From: an uncultured Eubacteriales bacterium
Lineage (GTDB): Bacteria > Bacillota > Clostridia > Oscillospirales > Oscillospiraceae
Assembly: GCA_934597725.1 (NCBI GenBank)
Contig: CAKTSK010000009.1
Location: 1-64,000, forward strand
Direction of reading: 5' to 3'
DNA: 64,000 nucleotides
The translations under genes were made by a program, and so were the position numbers. Below, piece by piece: positions 42,801 to 49,908 of this stretch; within the stretch, counting starts at the first letter, position 1; each line of letters starts with the position of its first letter. The notes below the pieces were generated by a model. That model did no database searches, was not told where the DNA came from, and saw only the letters and a list, made by a program, of their open reading frames with translations.

Positions 42801-42902
42801 GCGGAAAAAGCAGTTGGCAGCTTCTGCGAACGGAACCTGGGTATGCACGAGCTGGACGCCCGCGCCGAAGCCAGCCGCTGCCTGCGCTGCGACAGGAGGT
42901 AA
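39819..42902 (+). CDS. NuoF-type hydrogenase subunit fused to a GltD-like NAD(P)H oxidoreductase
   Basis: A 1027-residue fusion. Residues 1–120: a thioredoxin-like [2Fe-2S] domain (CYGTGCMSSGC...CMGTC). Residues about 125–545: NuoF core with GRGGAGFPAG (FMN, about 183), GAFVCGEETALMAS and the [4Fe-4S] site ESCGKCTACRVG (about 470). Where HydB proteins normally carry two ferredoxin clusters, after CSAGVC comes instead an adrenodoxin-reductase/GltD-like module (about 550–1027): a Cys-rich N-terminal part (CENTCPAG, CGRVCTHPCESRC), FAD motif IIGAGPSGLTCAYYL (about 656), NAD(P) motif VIGGGNTAIDSA (about 788) and a final RCLRCD. This gives two flavin sites in one chain. I infer an NAD(P)H-linked, possibly electron-bifurcating hydrogenase. 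Confidence 0.9.
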   Translation: MIRSIADLQQMKEAYQEKMGQYSHLCMVCYGTGCMSSGCKNVRDALVEELEKAGLTDQVAVIERGCMGTCAVGPVVYVLPDETYYTEMTPERVKDVVQKHFLQGEPVAEYTFYDSIQKKRVTNIHDVAFFRDQVRIALRNCGLIDVNCINSYVAKDGYLALARILEKGDRMAVIEELKKSGLRGRGGAGFPAGVKWEAAYNQPGEEKYIICNADEGDPGAFMDRSVFEGDPHSVIEGMLIGGYAIGATQGVVYIRAEYPIAVERLKSALEMAREEGLLGKDIFGSGFDFDIEIRIGAGAFVCGEETALMASVEGQRGEPRQKPPFPFQSGLFGKPTIINNVETLATVPAIMLQGADWFRQFGTEKSPGTKVFALSGNIVNTGLVEVPMGTPLSEVIYSIGGGIPNGKKFKSAQTGGPSGGCITAENINTPLDYESLAALGSIVGSGGLIVMDEDTCMVDTARFYLDFIQEESCGKCTACRVGTKRMLEILNRITAGEGQPGDIETLEHLGSVIKDTAMCGLGQTAPNPVLSTIKYFRKEYEEHIVEKRCSAGVCGDLVSSPCENTCPAGINIPGYMSLIATGDYMGAARIMLRDNPFSGICGRVCTHPCESRCRRGSVDEAMNICELKRFATDWAYAQGFPTEEDLKPVAKIDKNVAIIGAGPSGLTCAYYLARLGYHVDVYEAEKRPGGIMTYGIPDYRLPLEIISREIKNIEKTGVNIILNTKIGLDVSFRSLQKNYDAIFIAIGAQKTLQLGIPGEDLEGIYHGLDFLKRVMLKKDLDFTGKKVAVIGGGNTAIDSARTAIRLGAREVVILYRRTMEDMPADKVEIKDAMEEGVQIRTLVNPTDFVGIGGKLNSICVMKQKLGQFDSSGRRKAVPSGETYVEEFDIAIPAISQTPDTKFIKGTIQLNGDRVVADRYTQATSMPGVFVGGDAHRGPKDIVNAVHEAKVAASGIDKYLGGTGELAKGFEQEITDYHIEGDIVPHNRFLTRQIEAEKAVGSFCERNLGMHELDARAEASRCLRCDRR

Positions 42903-42908
42903 GTGATT

Positions 42909-44735
42909 ATGGCAGAGATTAAACTCACGATCAACGGCAAGGAATGTACCGCCCCCGCCGGCAGCACCATCCTGCAGGCGGCCGAGCTCAACGGCATCCA
43001 CATTCCGAAGCTGTGTTACCTGGAGGGCATTCACCAGTATGGCGCCTGCCGGATCTGCGTGGTAGAGCAGGTCAGCCCTCCTGCCAAGAACCTGCAGGCA
43101 TCCTGCATGGTGGAGGCCCGGGACGGGATGGTCATCGAGACCAACAACGCCCGGGTCCAGGAAGCCCGGAAGACCATGTATGAGCTGCTGCTGTCCAACC
43201 ACGACAAGAAGTGCCTCACCTGCGCCCGGAACCAGGACTGTGAGTTCCAGGCCCTGGGCCGGGAGCTGGGCGTGGAGGACTCCCCCTATGAAGGGGAGCG
43301 GGAGCTGCGTCCCATCGACGTCTGCGAGTCCATCACCCGGGACCCCAACAAGTGCATCCTGTGCCGCCGGTGCGTCAGTGTCTGTAAGAACATCCAGACC
43401 ACGTCCATCCTCACGGCAGAGAACCGCGGCTTCCAGACGGTGATCACGCCTGCGTTCAGCCTGCCTCTGGGCAACACGGCCTGCACTTACTGCGGGCAGT
43501 GCGTGGTGGTCTGCCCCGTGGGCGCGCTGCGGGAGACCAGCCACAAGGACCGGGTCATTCAGGCCATCAACGACCCCAACAAGCATGTGGTGGTCCAGCC
43601 TGCGCCGTCGGTCCGCGTGGGCATCGGCGAGTGCTTCGGCCTGCCCGCCGGCTCCTGCGAGACCGGAAAGCTGGCTGCTGCGCTGCATCGGATGGGCTTT
43701 GACGATGTGTTCGACACCAACTGGGGCGCAGACCTGACCATCATGGAAGAGGGCACTGAGTTCCTGGAGCGGTTCCGGACGGTGCTCAACGGCGGCGTGG
43801 CTGCGCTGCCCATGATGACCTCCTGCTCTCCCGGATGGATCCAGTTCATCGAGCATAACTATCCGGAAAGCCTGGAGAACCTGTCCACCTGTAAATCCCC
43901 CCACCAGATGTTTGGTGCGGTGATCAAGAGCTATTATGCCAAAAAGCTGGGCAAGAAGCCCGAGGACATGTTTGTGGTCTCCATCATGCCCTGCACGGCC
44001 AAAAAGACCGAGTGCGCCCGGCCGGAGATGAGCAACGACGGCGTGCCCAACGTGGATGCCGTGCTCACCACCAGAGAGCTGGGGGATCTGATCAAGACCA
44101 TGGGCATCAACTTCCTGGCGCTGCCTGAGGAGAACTTTGACGATCCTCTGGGCTTCTCCACCGGTGCGGCGGACATCTTCGGTGTTACCGGCGGCGTGAT
44201 GGAAGCTGCCCTGCGGACGGTGTATGAGATCATCACCGGGCGGGAGCTGCCCTTCCCCAACCTCCACGTTTCTCCCATTGTGGGCCTGGAGCAGGTGAAG
44301 GAAGCCACCATCAAGCTGGAGAACGTCAAGCCCGAGTGGAAGGCAGCCGAGGGCTTTGAGGTGAAGATCGCGGTCACCAGCGGTTTTGCCGGCGCCCGGA
44401 AGCTCATGGAGAAGGTGAAGGAGGGGACCTCTCCCTATCACTTCATCGAGGTCATGGGCTGTCCCGGCGGCTGCATCACCGGCGGTGGTCAGCCCAGACC
44501 CCAGGAGGACATCAATGTGGTCCGCCAGAAGCGGATGGAAGCCATCTATGGCGAGGATGAGCGCAAGGTGATCCGGAAGTCCCACGAGAACCAGTCCCTC
44601 ATGAACTTCTACAAGGAGTGGGGCGACGGCAAGGGACCTGGCTGCCATGCCTCTCACGAGTACCTGCACACCCACTATGTCAAGCGGGGCAAGTACAACG
44701 AACTGACCGAGGAAAACTTCGTCGTTGAGACCTAA
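42909..44735 (+). CDS. [FeFe]-hydrogenase catalytic subunit
   Basis: Makes or uses H2. The 608-residue protein has an N-terminal plant-type [2Fe-2S] domain, an HDKKCLTCARNQDC His/Cys cluster site, two [4Fe-4S] motifs (CILCRRCVSVC; CTYCGQCVVVCP) and the H-domain. H-cluster motifs: L1 TSCSPGW (about residue 303), L2 MPCTAKKTE (about 359), L3 EVMGCPGGCITGGGQP (about 515). L1 has Ser where the textbook form has a second Cys (TSCCP), while a nearby segment reads STCKSP with an extra Cys. AGGAGG precedes the ATG at 42909. It is the last gene of the three-gene operon. The HydEFG maturases are not in the window. Confidence 0.95.
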   Translation: MAEIKLTINGKECTAPAGSTILQAAELNGIHIPKLCYLEGIHQYGACRICVVEQVSPPAKNLQASCMVEARDGMVIETNNARVQEARKTMYELLLSNHDKKCLTCARNQDCEFQALGRELGVEDSPYEGERELRPIDVCESITRDPNKCILCRRCVSVCKNIQTTSILTAENRGFQTVITPAFSLPLGNTACTYCGQCVVVCPVGALRETSHKDRVIQAINDPNKHVVVQPAPSVRVGIGECFGLPAGSCETGKLAAALHRMGFDDVFDTNWGADLTIMEEGTEFLERFRTVLNGGVAALPMMTSCSPGWIQFIEHNYPESLENLSTCKSPHQMFGAVIKSYYAKKLGKKPEDMFVVSIMPCTAKKTECARPEMSNDGVPNVDAVLTTRELGDLIKTMGINFLALPEENFDDPLGFSTGAADIFGVTGGVMEAALRTVYEIITGRELPFPNLHVSPIVGLEQVKEATIKLENVKPEWKAAEGFEVKIAVTSGFAGARKLMEKVKEGTSPYHFIEVMGCPGGCITGGGQPRPQEDINVVRQKRMEAIYGEDERKVIRKSHENQSLMNFYKEWGDGKGPGCHASHEYLHTHYVKRGKYNELTEENFVVET

Positions 44736-44763
44736 GAGACTGTTGTCTTTCCTTTTGAATTCT

Positions 44764-44803
44764 TAAAAACTGACGCCGCGATGATTCGCGGCGTCAGTTT
44801 TTT
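44764..44803 (+). terminator. terminator of the hydrogenase operon
   Basis: Stem AAAACTGACGCCGCGA with its complement (one central mismatch region), 3-base loop, then T6. Very strong. Confidence 0.92.
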
Positions 44804-44815
44804 GTCTAAAAATTA

Positions 44816-44862
44816 TTGACAAACGATAATTCTCATGCTATAGTTTGCATAGAGATTATCGT
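44816..44862 (+). promoter_or_regulatory. promoter of the DUF2975-like operon flanked by an inverted repeat
   Basis: TTGACA (44816–44821), 17 bases, TATAGT (44839–44844), with TG one base upstream of the minus-10. An 8-bp perfect inverted repeat, ACGATAAT (44823–44830) and ATTATCGT (44855–44862), brackets the minus-10 with 24 bases between arms. The placement, with one arm between the hexamers and one past the start site, suits a repressor. Confidence 0.7.
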
Positions 44863-44890
44863 AAAACAATAATTTTGGGAGGGGAGAACC

Positions 44891-45841
44891 ATGAAACGAC
44901 AGTTCTTTCCAATCGTCTTATGGATCGAGGCAGTCCTCTTGTTGCTGATCGTGTTATTGGGGGGAGAAGCGACCCCATGGCAAGCTGGTCTTTTGTCTCT
45001 TCCGTTTGCACAGATCGGAGCGGGATTGCGGGCGCTTTCCCTGTCCGGTGCGATAGGAAACAGCATAGCGGTGGTTCTGTATCTGCTGCTTAGTCTGGTC
45101 CCTGTGGGGATTTTAGTCTGGCGGTCCCGCTGCCGCCGTCTGGTGCCAGAAGACAGTCTTTTGGTGGGGTTGAGCCTGTTTCTCTTTGTGATGTTTTATG
45201 TGATGATCAATCCGGGAGAAATCCCTCTCCTGTTGACAGGGGACGGAGAGGTCCTGGCAGCCCAGAAAGCCGTTGGACAAAGTCTTTTCGGTGGCAGTGC
45301 CTATGCCATTCTTTTGGCTTACCTGGTTCTGCGGCTGCTGCGGCGGTTCCGGGGAGCTGACCGGCAGAGACTTCAGGATGACTTGAAGATCCTTCTGCGT
45401 GGTTTGGCGGTCTGTTTGGTCTTTGTGATTTTTGGTTTCAGCTTTTCTGCTTTTTGGTCTGTGCGGACAGAGGTTGACGGCTTGGTGTTTTTGGCCTTTT
45501 TGCGCTGGGTGGGGGAGATGATGCCCTACCTGTTGGATGTGGTGGTGATCCTGACGGTGTTGGAGCTGCTGCAAGCCATGAAAGCTGACCGGTATGGAGA
45601 GGAAACCATGAGACAGGCGCACCGTGTCTCCCGGCTGTGTACCGGAAGTCTGGCGGTTTGTTTGGTGACCACGGTGGTGCTGAATCTGCTTCAATTACTG
45701 TTCTTGAACCATTTGGCAGACGTGTCGATCCAAGTGGTATTCCCGCTGTTTGGGATCGCCTTTCTGCTCGGCGTCCTGTTGGTGGTCAAATTTCTGGAGG
45801 AAAACCGGGCGCTGAAAGCCGACAATGATCTGTTTATCTGA
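44891..45841 (+). CDS. membrane protein, DUF2975-like
   Basis: A 316-residue protein with about eight membrane helices. It ends ALKADNDLFI, like the LKEENDL-type end of DUF2975 proteins, and is followed by a small Xre regulator, as DUF2975 genes usually are (for example yoaS/yozG of Bacillus). It is about twice the length of usual DUF2975 proteins, so it may be a duplicated or extended form, or only a look-alike. GGGAGGGG precedes the ATG. It is first of four closely packed genes. Function unknown. Confidence 0.65.
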   Translation: MKRQFFPIVLWIEAVLLLLIVLLGGEATPWQAGLLSLPFAQIGAGLRALSLSGAIGNSIAVVLYLLLSLVPVGILVWRSRCRRLVPEDSLLVGLSLFLFVMFYVMINPGEIPLLLTGDGEVLAAQKAVGQSLFGGSAYAILLAYLVLRLLRRFRGADRQRLQDDLKILLRGLAVCLVFVIFGFSFSAFWSVRTEVDGLVFLAFLRWVGEMMPYLLDVVVILTVLELLQAMKADRYGEETMRQAHRVSRLCTGSLAVCLVTTVVLNLLQLLFLNHLADVSIQVVFPLFGIAFLLGVLLVVKFLEENRALKADNDLFI

Positions 45842-45856
45842 GAGAGGAGGGCGGAA

Positions 45857-46081
45857 GTGGGGATCAAGGTTTGTCTGGAAGAGGTTCTGAAACAGCGGGG
45901 GATGACATCGAAGGAACTGTGTGCCAAGGTGGGGATCACAGAAGCCAACCTCTCCATTCTCCGCAGCGGCAAAGCCAAAGGGGTACGATTTGGGACCTTG
46001 AACCGGATCTGTTATTTTCTCGAGTGTGACGTGGGCGACTTGCTTCAATTTGACGGAGAATGGGAGGACCATCATGAATAA
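45857..46081 (+). CDS. small Xre family regulator (YozG-like)
   Basis: A 74-residue Cro/CI-type helix-turn-helix: VCLEEVLKQRGMTSKELCAK, then VGITEANLSILRSGKAKGVRFGTL and the CDVGDLLQF end typical of YozG/YdeL proteins (given in parts). It starts at GTG, 6–7 bases after GAGGAGGG. It overlaps the next gene by 8 bases. As the only DNA-binding protein of the operon it is the natural candidate to bind the inverted repeat at the promoter. Confidence 0.88.
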   Translation: MGIKVCLEEVLKQRGMTSKELCAKVGITEANLSILRSGKAKGVRFGTLNRICYFLECDVGDLLQFDGEWEDHHE

Positions 46082-46988
46082 GAATCTGTTTTTACTGCCC
46101 CTGTTGGGGATGTTCCTTCTGTCGTTGACTTCCTGCCAGCTGGCGCAGGAGGAACCGGCGGCGAAAGGGGATACCTTGATCGGTGGCATTGTGACGGCAT
46201 CCACGGAAGAGGAGTCTTTACAAAATGCCCTGTCAGAGGGAGCGGAAGCGCCAGACAGAGTGTATGCCACGGAAGAAGCCGTCTCTGCGCTGGAACAAGG
46301 AGAGGAGAAGGGGTACACGTTTCCCGGTTTGGAAGGGGTGTTCTTCTCCTATGAGATCACAGGCGAGGAAGAAAACAATGCGTACACCACACGATCCGGT
46401 CCGAATCAGGGATTTTGGCATGGTGGCGTAGTCATTGGAAGCGTGGATGAGAATGCTGCCGGGGAACAACACAAGGCAGCCATGAAGGGAACGGTCTATT
46501 ACGAGGATTGTCCAGGCATCACCGTATTCTCCCTTCACCCGGTTTATCAGACGGCGGAAGGAAAAGTGTATGTTTCTCTCCAAGAAGGGCCTAACGTCAG
46601 CGGAGAAGGGGAGGGGCTTGTACCCAATGCATCCTATACGGTAAGCAGTACGTCAGAGAGCAATGGCGCAATGCATACCTGGGAAACGACACTGCAAGTT
46701 GAAATTGGCCGGAAGCACGAGGCAGAGACCATCGTGCTGGTTCAGATGGACCAGGAAAACCAAACCGTGCGCCGGGACATCTACCAACCCGGCCAGTGCC
46801 CGGGCCAACTGGCTCCGCAGCCGCAGACAGCTTATCTGATGGTGGAATACCACTGGGACGACGGGGCAGGAGAAGAACAGGTGGAGCGGGAACTGGTCCA
46901 ACAGGGAGAACCCTATCTGTATACCCCTTGGAAGATGGACAGCGGATTCTTCGCGTCCCAGCCAACGGAGATTCTTTGGAGGGGGTGA
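46074..46988 (+). CDS. lipoprotein, unknown function (first of a tandem pair)
   Basis: A 304-residue secreted protein. The signal peptide (residues 1–20, LFLLPLLGMFLLSLTSC) ends in a lipobox with Cys at about residue 20. The rest is acidic, beta-rich and without recognised motifs. The ATG lies inside the end of the Xre gene, preceded by GGGAGG. PVYQTAEGKVYVSLQEG matches PMYLTPEGKVYLLGGTG of the next gene, and both end in an FF-x-(R/S) stretch, so the two are paralogs. Role unknown; an extracytoplasmic partner of the DUF2975-like protein is possible. Confidence 0.75.
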   Translation: MNKNLFLLPLLGMFLLSLTSCQLAQEEPAAKGDTLIGGIVTASTEEESLQNALSEGAEAPDRVYATEEAVSALEQGEEKGYTFPGLEGVFFSYEITGEEENNAYTTRSGPNQGFWHGGVVIGSVDENAAGEQHKAAMKGTVYYEDCPGITVFSLHPVYQTAEGKVYVSLQEGPNVSGEGEGLVPNASYTVSSTSESNGAMHTWETTLQVEIGRKHEAETIVLVQMDQENQTVRRDIYQPGQCPGQLAPQPQTAYLMVEYHWDDGAGEEQVERELVQQGEPYLYTPWKMDSGFFASQPTEILWRG

Positions 46989-46994
46989 GAGAAG

Positions 46995-47927
46995 ATGAAA
47001 CGGAGCCTGTTTTCTATGGTCCTGTTGTGTGCTTTGCTGTTGACGCTGTCTGGTTGTCAGTTGGCAAAGGAGGAAAAAGAGACGGCAGATCAGTTTATCG
47101 GCATCTATTTGACCACCGAGTATCTGGACACGATGGATGTAGAAGCTTATCTGAACGATCACTTGGATGATGTTTCGGACGGAGAAACCCTTGTCGTGGA
47201 ACAGGGGGAAGGGCAGGAGTACCAGGAAAAAATCTACGCCGTGGATGTGTCCCAAGATCCTTCCCACCCCGCCTATGAGTTTCCCGGCTGGGAGGGGATC
47301 GCGGTGTATTGCGTTCCTGTGCCGCTCCCGGACGGAGAGGGTGTTTGCTGGACACCGGGGGAAGCGCCGGAAGTGTTTCAGCACCATGCATACACTGCCA
47401 GCGACGAAATGGATGAGATCGTGATCACAGCAGACCTCTATGTTTCTGCGGAAGATGGTCCCCAGGAATTTTACGGCAATCCCATGTATCTTACCCCAGA
47501 GGGGAAGGTCTATCTGCTTGGCGGGACCGGGATCAGCGGAGACTTGCGGCAGGCGGGGACTTCCGTTAGCAAAACCATCGAGCAGACCACCTCTGTTACC
47601 ATCAATGGGGAGACCAGGCAGCAGCGCTGTGTCGTCAACTTAAATGTTACGTCGGTGCTGCCGTTGGAAAAGACGGTGCTGCTCCAGTTGGATGCGGATA
47701 GTCAAGTGCTCCAACGAAGCGAGTTTCTTCCCGGCCAAGTGCCGCCATCCATTACTCCGGCCGGAGAGACGGCCTATCTGGTGGCAGAATCTCACCGGGT
47801 GAGCCGATCTGGTCAGCAGACGGTGGATCGGGAACTCTTTGACCGGGAAGACGACACCCTCACCACCTATCGGGAAGGGGCAAACGGGTTCTTCCAGCGG
47901 ACAGATACCGTGCTTTCCTGGAAGTAG
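46995..47927 (+). CDS. lipoprotein, unknown function (second of a tandem pair)
   Basis: A 310-residue paralog of the preceding gene, 6 bases downstream. The signal peptide ends in the lipobox LSGC at about residue 17–20. FPGWEGIAVYC here matches FPGLEGVFFSY in the partner, and both have a late QLDADSQ/QMDQENQ strand and PGQ-x-P-x-x-x-x-P turn. Divergence is high, so the duplication is old or fast-evolving. It closes the operon. Confidence 0.75.
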   Translation: MKRSLFSMVLLCALLLTLSGCQLAKEEKETADQFIGIYLTTEYLDTMDVEAYLNDHLDDVSDGETLVVEQGEGQEYQEKIYAVDVSQDPSHPAYEFPGWEGIAVYCVPVPLPDGEGVCWTPGEAPEVFQHHAYTASDEMDEIVITADLYVSAEDGPQEFYGNPMYLTPEGKVYLLGGTGISGDLRQAGTSVSKTIEQTTSVTINGETRQQRCVVNLNVTSVLPLEKTVLLQLDADSQVLQRSEFLPGQVPPSITPAGETAYLVAESHRVSRSGQQTVDRELFDREDDTLTTYREGANGFFQRTDTVLSWK

Positions 47928-47952
47928 GGCTGCGACAAGCGATCACAAGGAA

Positions 47953-47986
47953 AAAGCTCCTCGACAACATCAAGGGTCGGGGAGCT
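47953..47986. terminator. hairpin between converging operons
   Basis: AAGCTCCTCGAC with GTCGGGGAGCTT (one G·T pair), 10-base loop. It separates the lipoprotein genes from trmD. Confidence 0.7.
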
Positions 47987-48040
47987 TGCTGTTTGTATGG
48001 GGAGGGAACGGACCTTATCCAGAGAAGGGCGTGCCGCGTC

Positions 48041-48802
48041 TTATCCTTCCTGATCTTCCTCTGCGATTTCCCGCAGAAGTTTCTGATCCGCTTTTGAGGA
48101 AAGATCCAGTTTTTCATACATGTCCGGCCGCCGGTCCCGGGTGCGGCGGATGGCTTGCTTCCGCCGCCACTTGGCAATGTTGGCGTGGTGACCGGAGAGC
48201 AGGATGGGCGGGACCCGTCTGTCGTGCCAGACTTCCGGACGGGAATACTGGGGGCACTCCAACAAACCATCCCAATGGCTCTCCTCGGTAAAGCATTCCG
48301 GGTCGGACAGGACGCCGGGGACCAGCCGGCACACGGCATCGGCCACCGCCATGGCGGGGATCTCTCCGCCGGTCAGCACAAAGTCTCCCAGGGAGATCTC
48401 CTCATCGACGCATTCCTCAATGAAACGCTCGTCGATGCCTTCGTAGTGGCCGCAGACCAGGATGAGACTTTTGTAGTCCTGCTGGAGGCGCTTGGCATCG
48501 GCTTGACAAAAAACCTTACCGGCAGGGGAGAGGTAAATGGTGTGCAGATGTTCTCCGGCTTCGTCACAGATGTGTTTCCAACACTGGTAAAGGGGATCTG
48601 CTTGCATCACGGCCCCATGGCCGCCGCCGTAGGGATAGTCGTCTACCTGCTTTTGTTTGTTCAGGGTGTAGTCGCGGATCTGATGGCAGTCGATCCGGAT
48701 GATGTCCCGTTCCTGGGCCCGGCCCAGAATGGACTCGCAAAGCATGTCTCCCACCACGTCAGGAAAGAGGGTCATGATATGGATGTGATAGGCGAAGTCC
48801 AT
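48041..48802 (-). CDS. trmD: tRNA (guanine37-N1)-methyltransferase
   Basis: Methylates G37 next to the anticodon to prevent frameshifting, using S-adenosylmethionine bound in a trefoil knot. Visible: IMTLFPDVV at the start, DYPYGGGHGAVMQADP, GHYEGIDERF and SLGDFVLTGGEIPAM in the SPOUT domain. The 253 residues are normal. It is the last gene of the SRP/ribosome operon, 4 bases after rimM. Confidence 0.96.
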   Translation of the reverse strand: MDFAYHIHIMTLFPDVVGDMLCESILGRAQERDIIRIDCHQIRDYTLNKQKQVDDYPYGGGHGAVMQADPLYQCWKHICDEAGEHLHTIYLSPAGKVFCQADAKRLQQDYKSLILVCGHYEGIDERFIEECVDEEISLGDFVLTGGEIPAMAVADAVCRLVPGVLSDPECFTEESHWDGLLECPQYSRPEVWHDRRVPPILLSGHHANIAKWRRKQAIRRTRDRRPDMYEKLDLSSKADQKLLREIAEEDQEG

Positions 48803-48806
48803 GGGG

Positions 48807-49298
48807 TCACATCCCTTCGATCAGGCGGACCAGGAGGTAGCCCTCCTCTACGTTGGTCTCTACGATAAACTCCTCTACTGCCGGGATCATGTGTTCCCTC
48901 TCGCCGCCCCGGACCACATAGACGTTGCTGGCCGGCGGGGTGAGGACCTCATGGATGGTCCCCAGGACCTGGCCGCTGTCGGCGTCCCGGACTTCCAGGC
49001 CGGTCAGATCCGCCAGGAAAAAGGCGCCCTCTTCCAGGTCTACGTCTTCCCGATCGATGCAGACCACTTTGTTTTTGAGCTTCATGGCCTCGTTGATGTC
49101 ATGGATCCCGTCCAGCTTGGCCAGGACACAGTTTTTGTGGACCCGTGCGGCAAGAAGCGCAATGGGCTTCCCGTCGATGTACAGGGTGTCAAAGTCCAGA
49201 AGAAAGTCCGGGCCGTCGGCCCAGGGCAGGATCTTCACCTCCCCGGCAATGCCGTGGGTGTTGACGATCTTACCCGCCTCCAGATAGCGGTTTTTCAC
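48807..49298 (-). CDS. rimM: ribosome maturation factor
   Basis: Binds S19 and helps form the 30S head. A 163-residue protein with the N-terminal RimM domain (GKIVNTHGIAGEVKILP) and a PRC-barrel half ending in IPAVEEFIVETNVEEG-like sequence, the standard RimM C-terminus. GGAGGAT precedes the ATG. Between khpA and trmD in the operon. Confidence 0.95.
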   Translation of the reverse strand: MKNRYLEAGKIVNTHGIAGEVKILPWADGPDFLLDFDTLYIDGKPIALLAARVHKNCVLAKLDGIHDINEAMKLKNKVVCIDREDVDLEEGAFFLADLTGLEVRDADSGQVLGTIHEVLTPPASNVYVVRGGEREHMIPAVEEFIVETNVEEGYLLVRLIEGM

Positions 49299-49354
49299 AG
49301 GGGGATCCTCCTTTTTCCAAGAAAAAATGGCGGACGCAAATGCGCCGCCATTCT

Positions 49355-49585
49355 TCAGTCCATAATTTCGACGGAAACCTTTTTGCCCTGGCGCTGGGCC
49401 ACAGAGCGCATCAATGTGCGGATTTCCTTGGCGATCCGGCCTTGGCGGCCGATCACCTTTCCCATGTCGCTGGGGTCGACCCGGAGCTCAAGGACAACAT
49501 TACCGTCCGCTTCCGTCTCCTGCACGTCCACGGCCTGGGGATGTTCCACCAGATTTTGGGCGATATAAACGAGCAAGTCCTTCAT
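49355..49585 (-). CDS. khpA: KH-domain RNA-binding protein
   Basis: A 76-residue single KH domain. The GxxG loop reads IGRQGRIAKEIRTLMR. In Firmicutes KhpA pairs with KhpB and affects cell division and elongation; the gene is always near rpsP. GGAGG lies a few bases before the ATG. It sits 12 bases after rpsP. Confidence 0.93.
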   Translation of the reverse strand: MKDLLVYIAQNLVEHPQAVDVQETEADGNVVLELRVDPSDMGKVIGRQGRIAKEIRTLMRSVAQRQGKKVSVEIMD

Positions 49586-49597
49586 GTGCCCTCCAAA

Positions 49598-49837
49598 TCA
49601 GATGGCGTTGGCCTTTTTCAGCAGAGCCTTCACGGTCTCCGTGGGCTGTGCGCCGGTCTTGATCCAAGCCTGAGCCCGCTCAGCGTCCACCTTGATGGCG
49701 GCGGGAACCTGCAGGGGGTCGTAAGTGCCGATCTCCTCGATGAAGCGGCCGTTGCGGGGATACCGGGAGTCGGCAACCACGATACGATAGAAGGGGTTCT
49801 TCTTGGAGCCCATTCTGCGAAGTCTGATCTTAACCAT
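49598..49837 (-). CDS. rpsP: 30S ribosomal protein S16
   Basis: A 79-residue S16 starting MVKIRLRRMGSKKNPFYRIV, the family signature. An ATG six bases upstream is only 3 bases from GGAGG, so the ATG at 49837 (9 bases) is preferred. Part of the ylxM–ffh–rpsP–khpA–rimM–trmD operon. Confidence 0.97.
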   Translation of the reverse strand: MVKIRLRRMGSKKNPFYRIVVADSRYPRNGRFIEEIGTYDPLQVPAAIKVDAERAQAWIKTGAQPTETVKALLKKANAI

Positions 49838-49908
49838 GTCCATTCACCTCCAAAATCAAATTGCGTGTCTATTATGGAACCGCGAATCAGCGGGAACCAA
49901 CGGGGAAC

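Noticed and set aside
40623..44675. A 1350-residue open frame antisense to the hydrogenase genes
   Set aside because: It mirrors strongly biased GC-rich codons of two clear genes; its protein is low-complexity Gly/His/Leu-rich with no domain.
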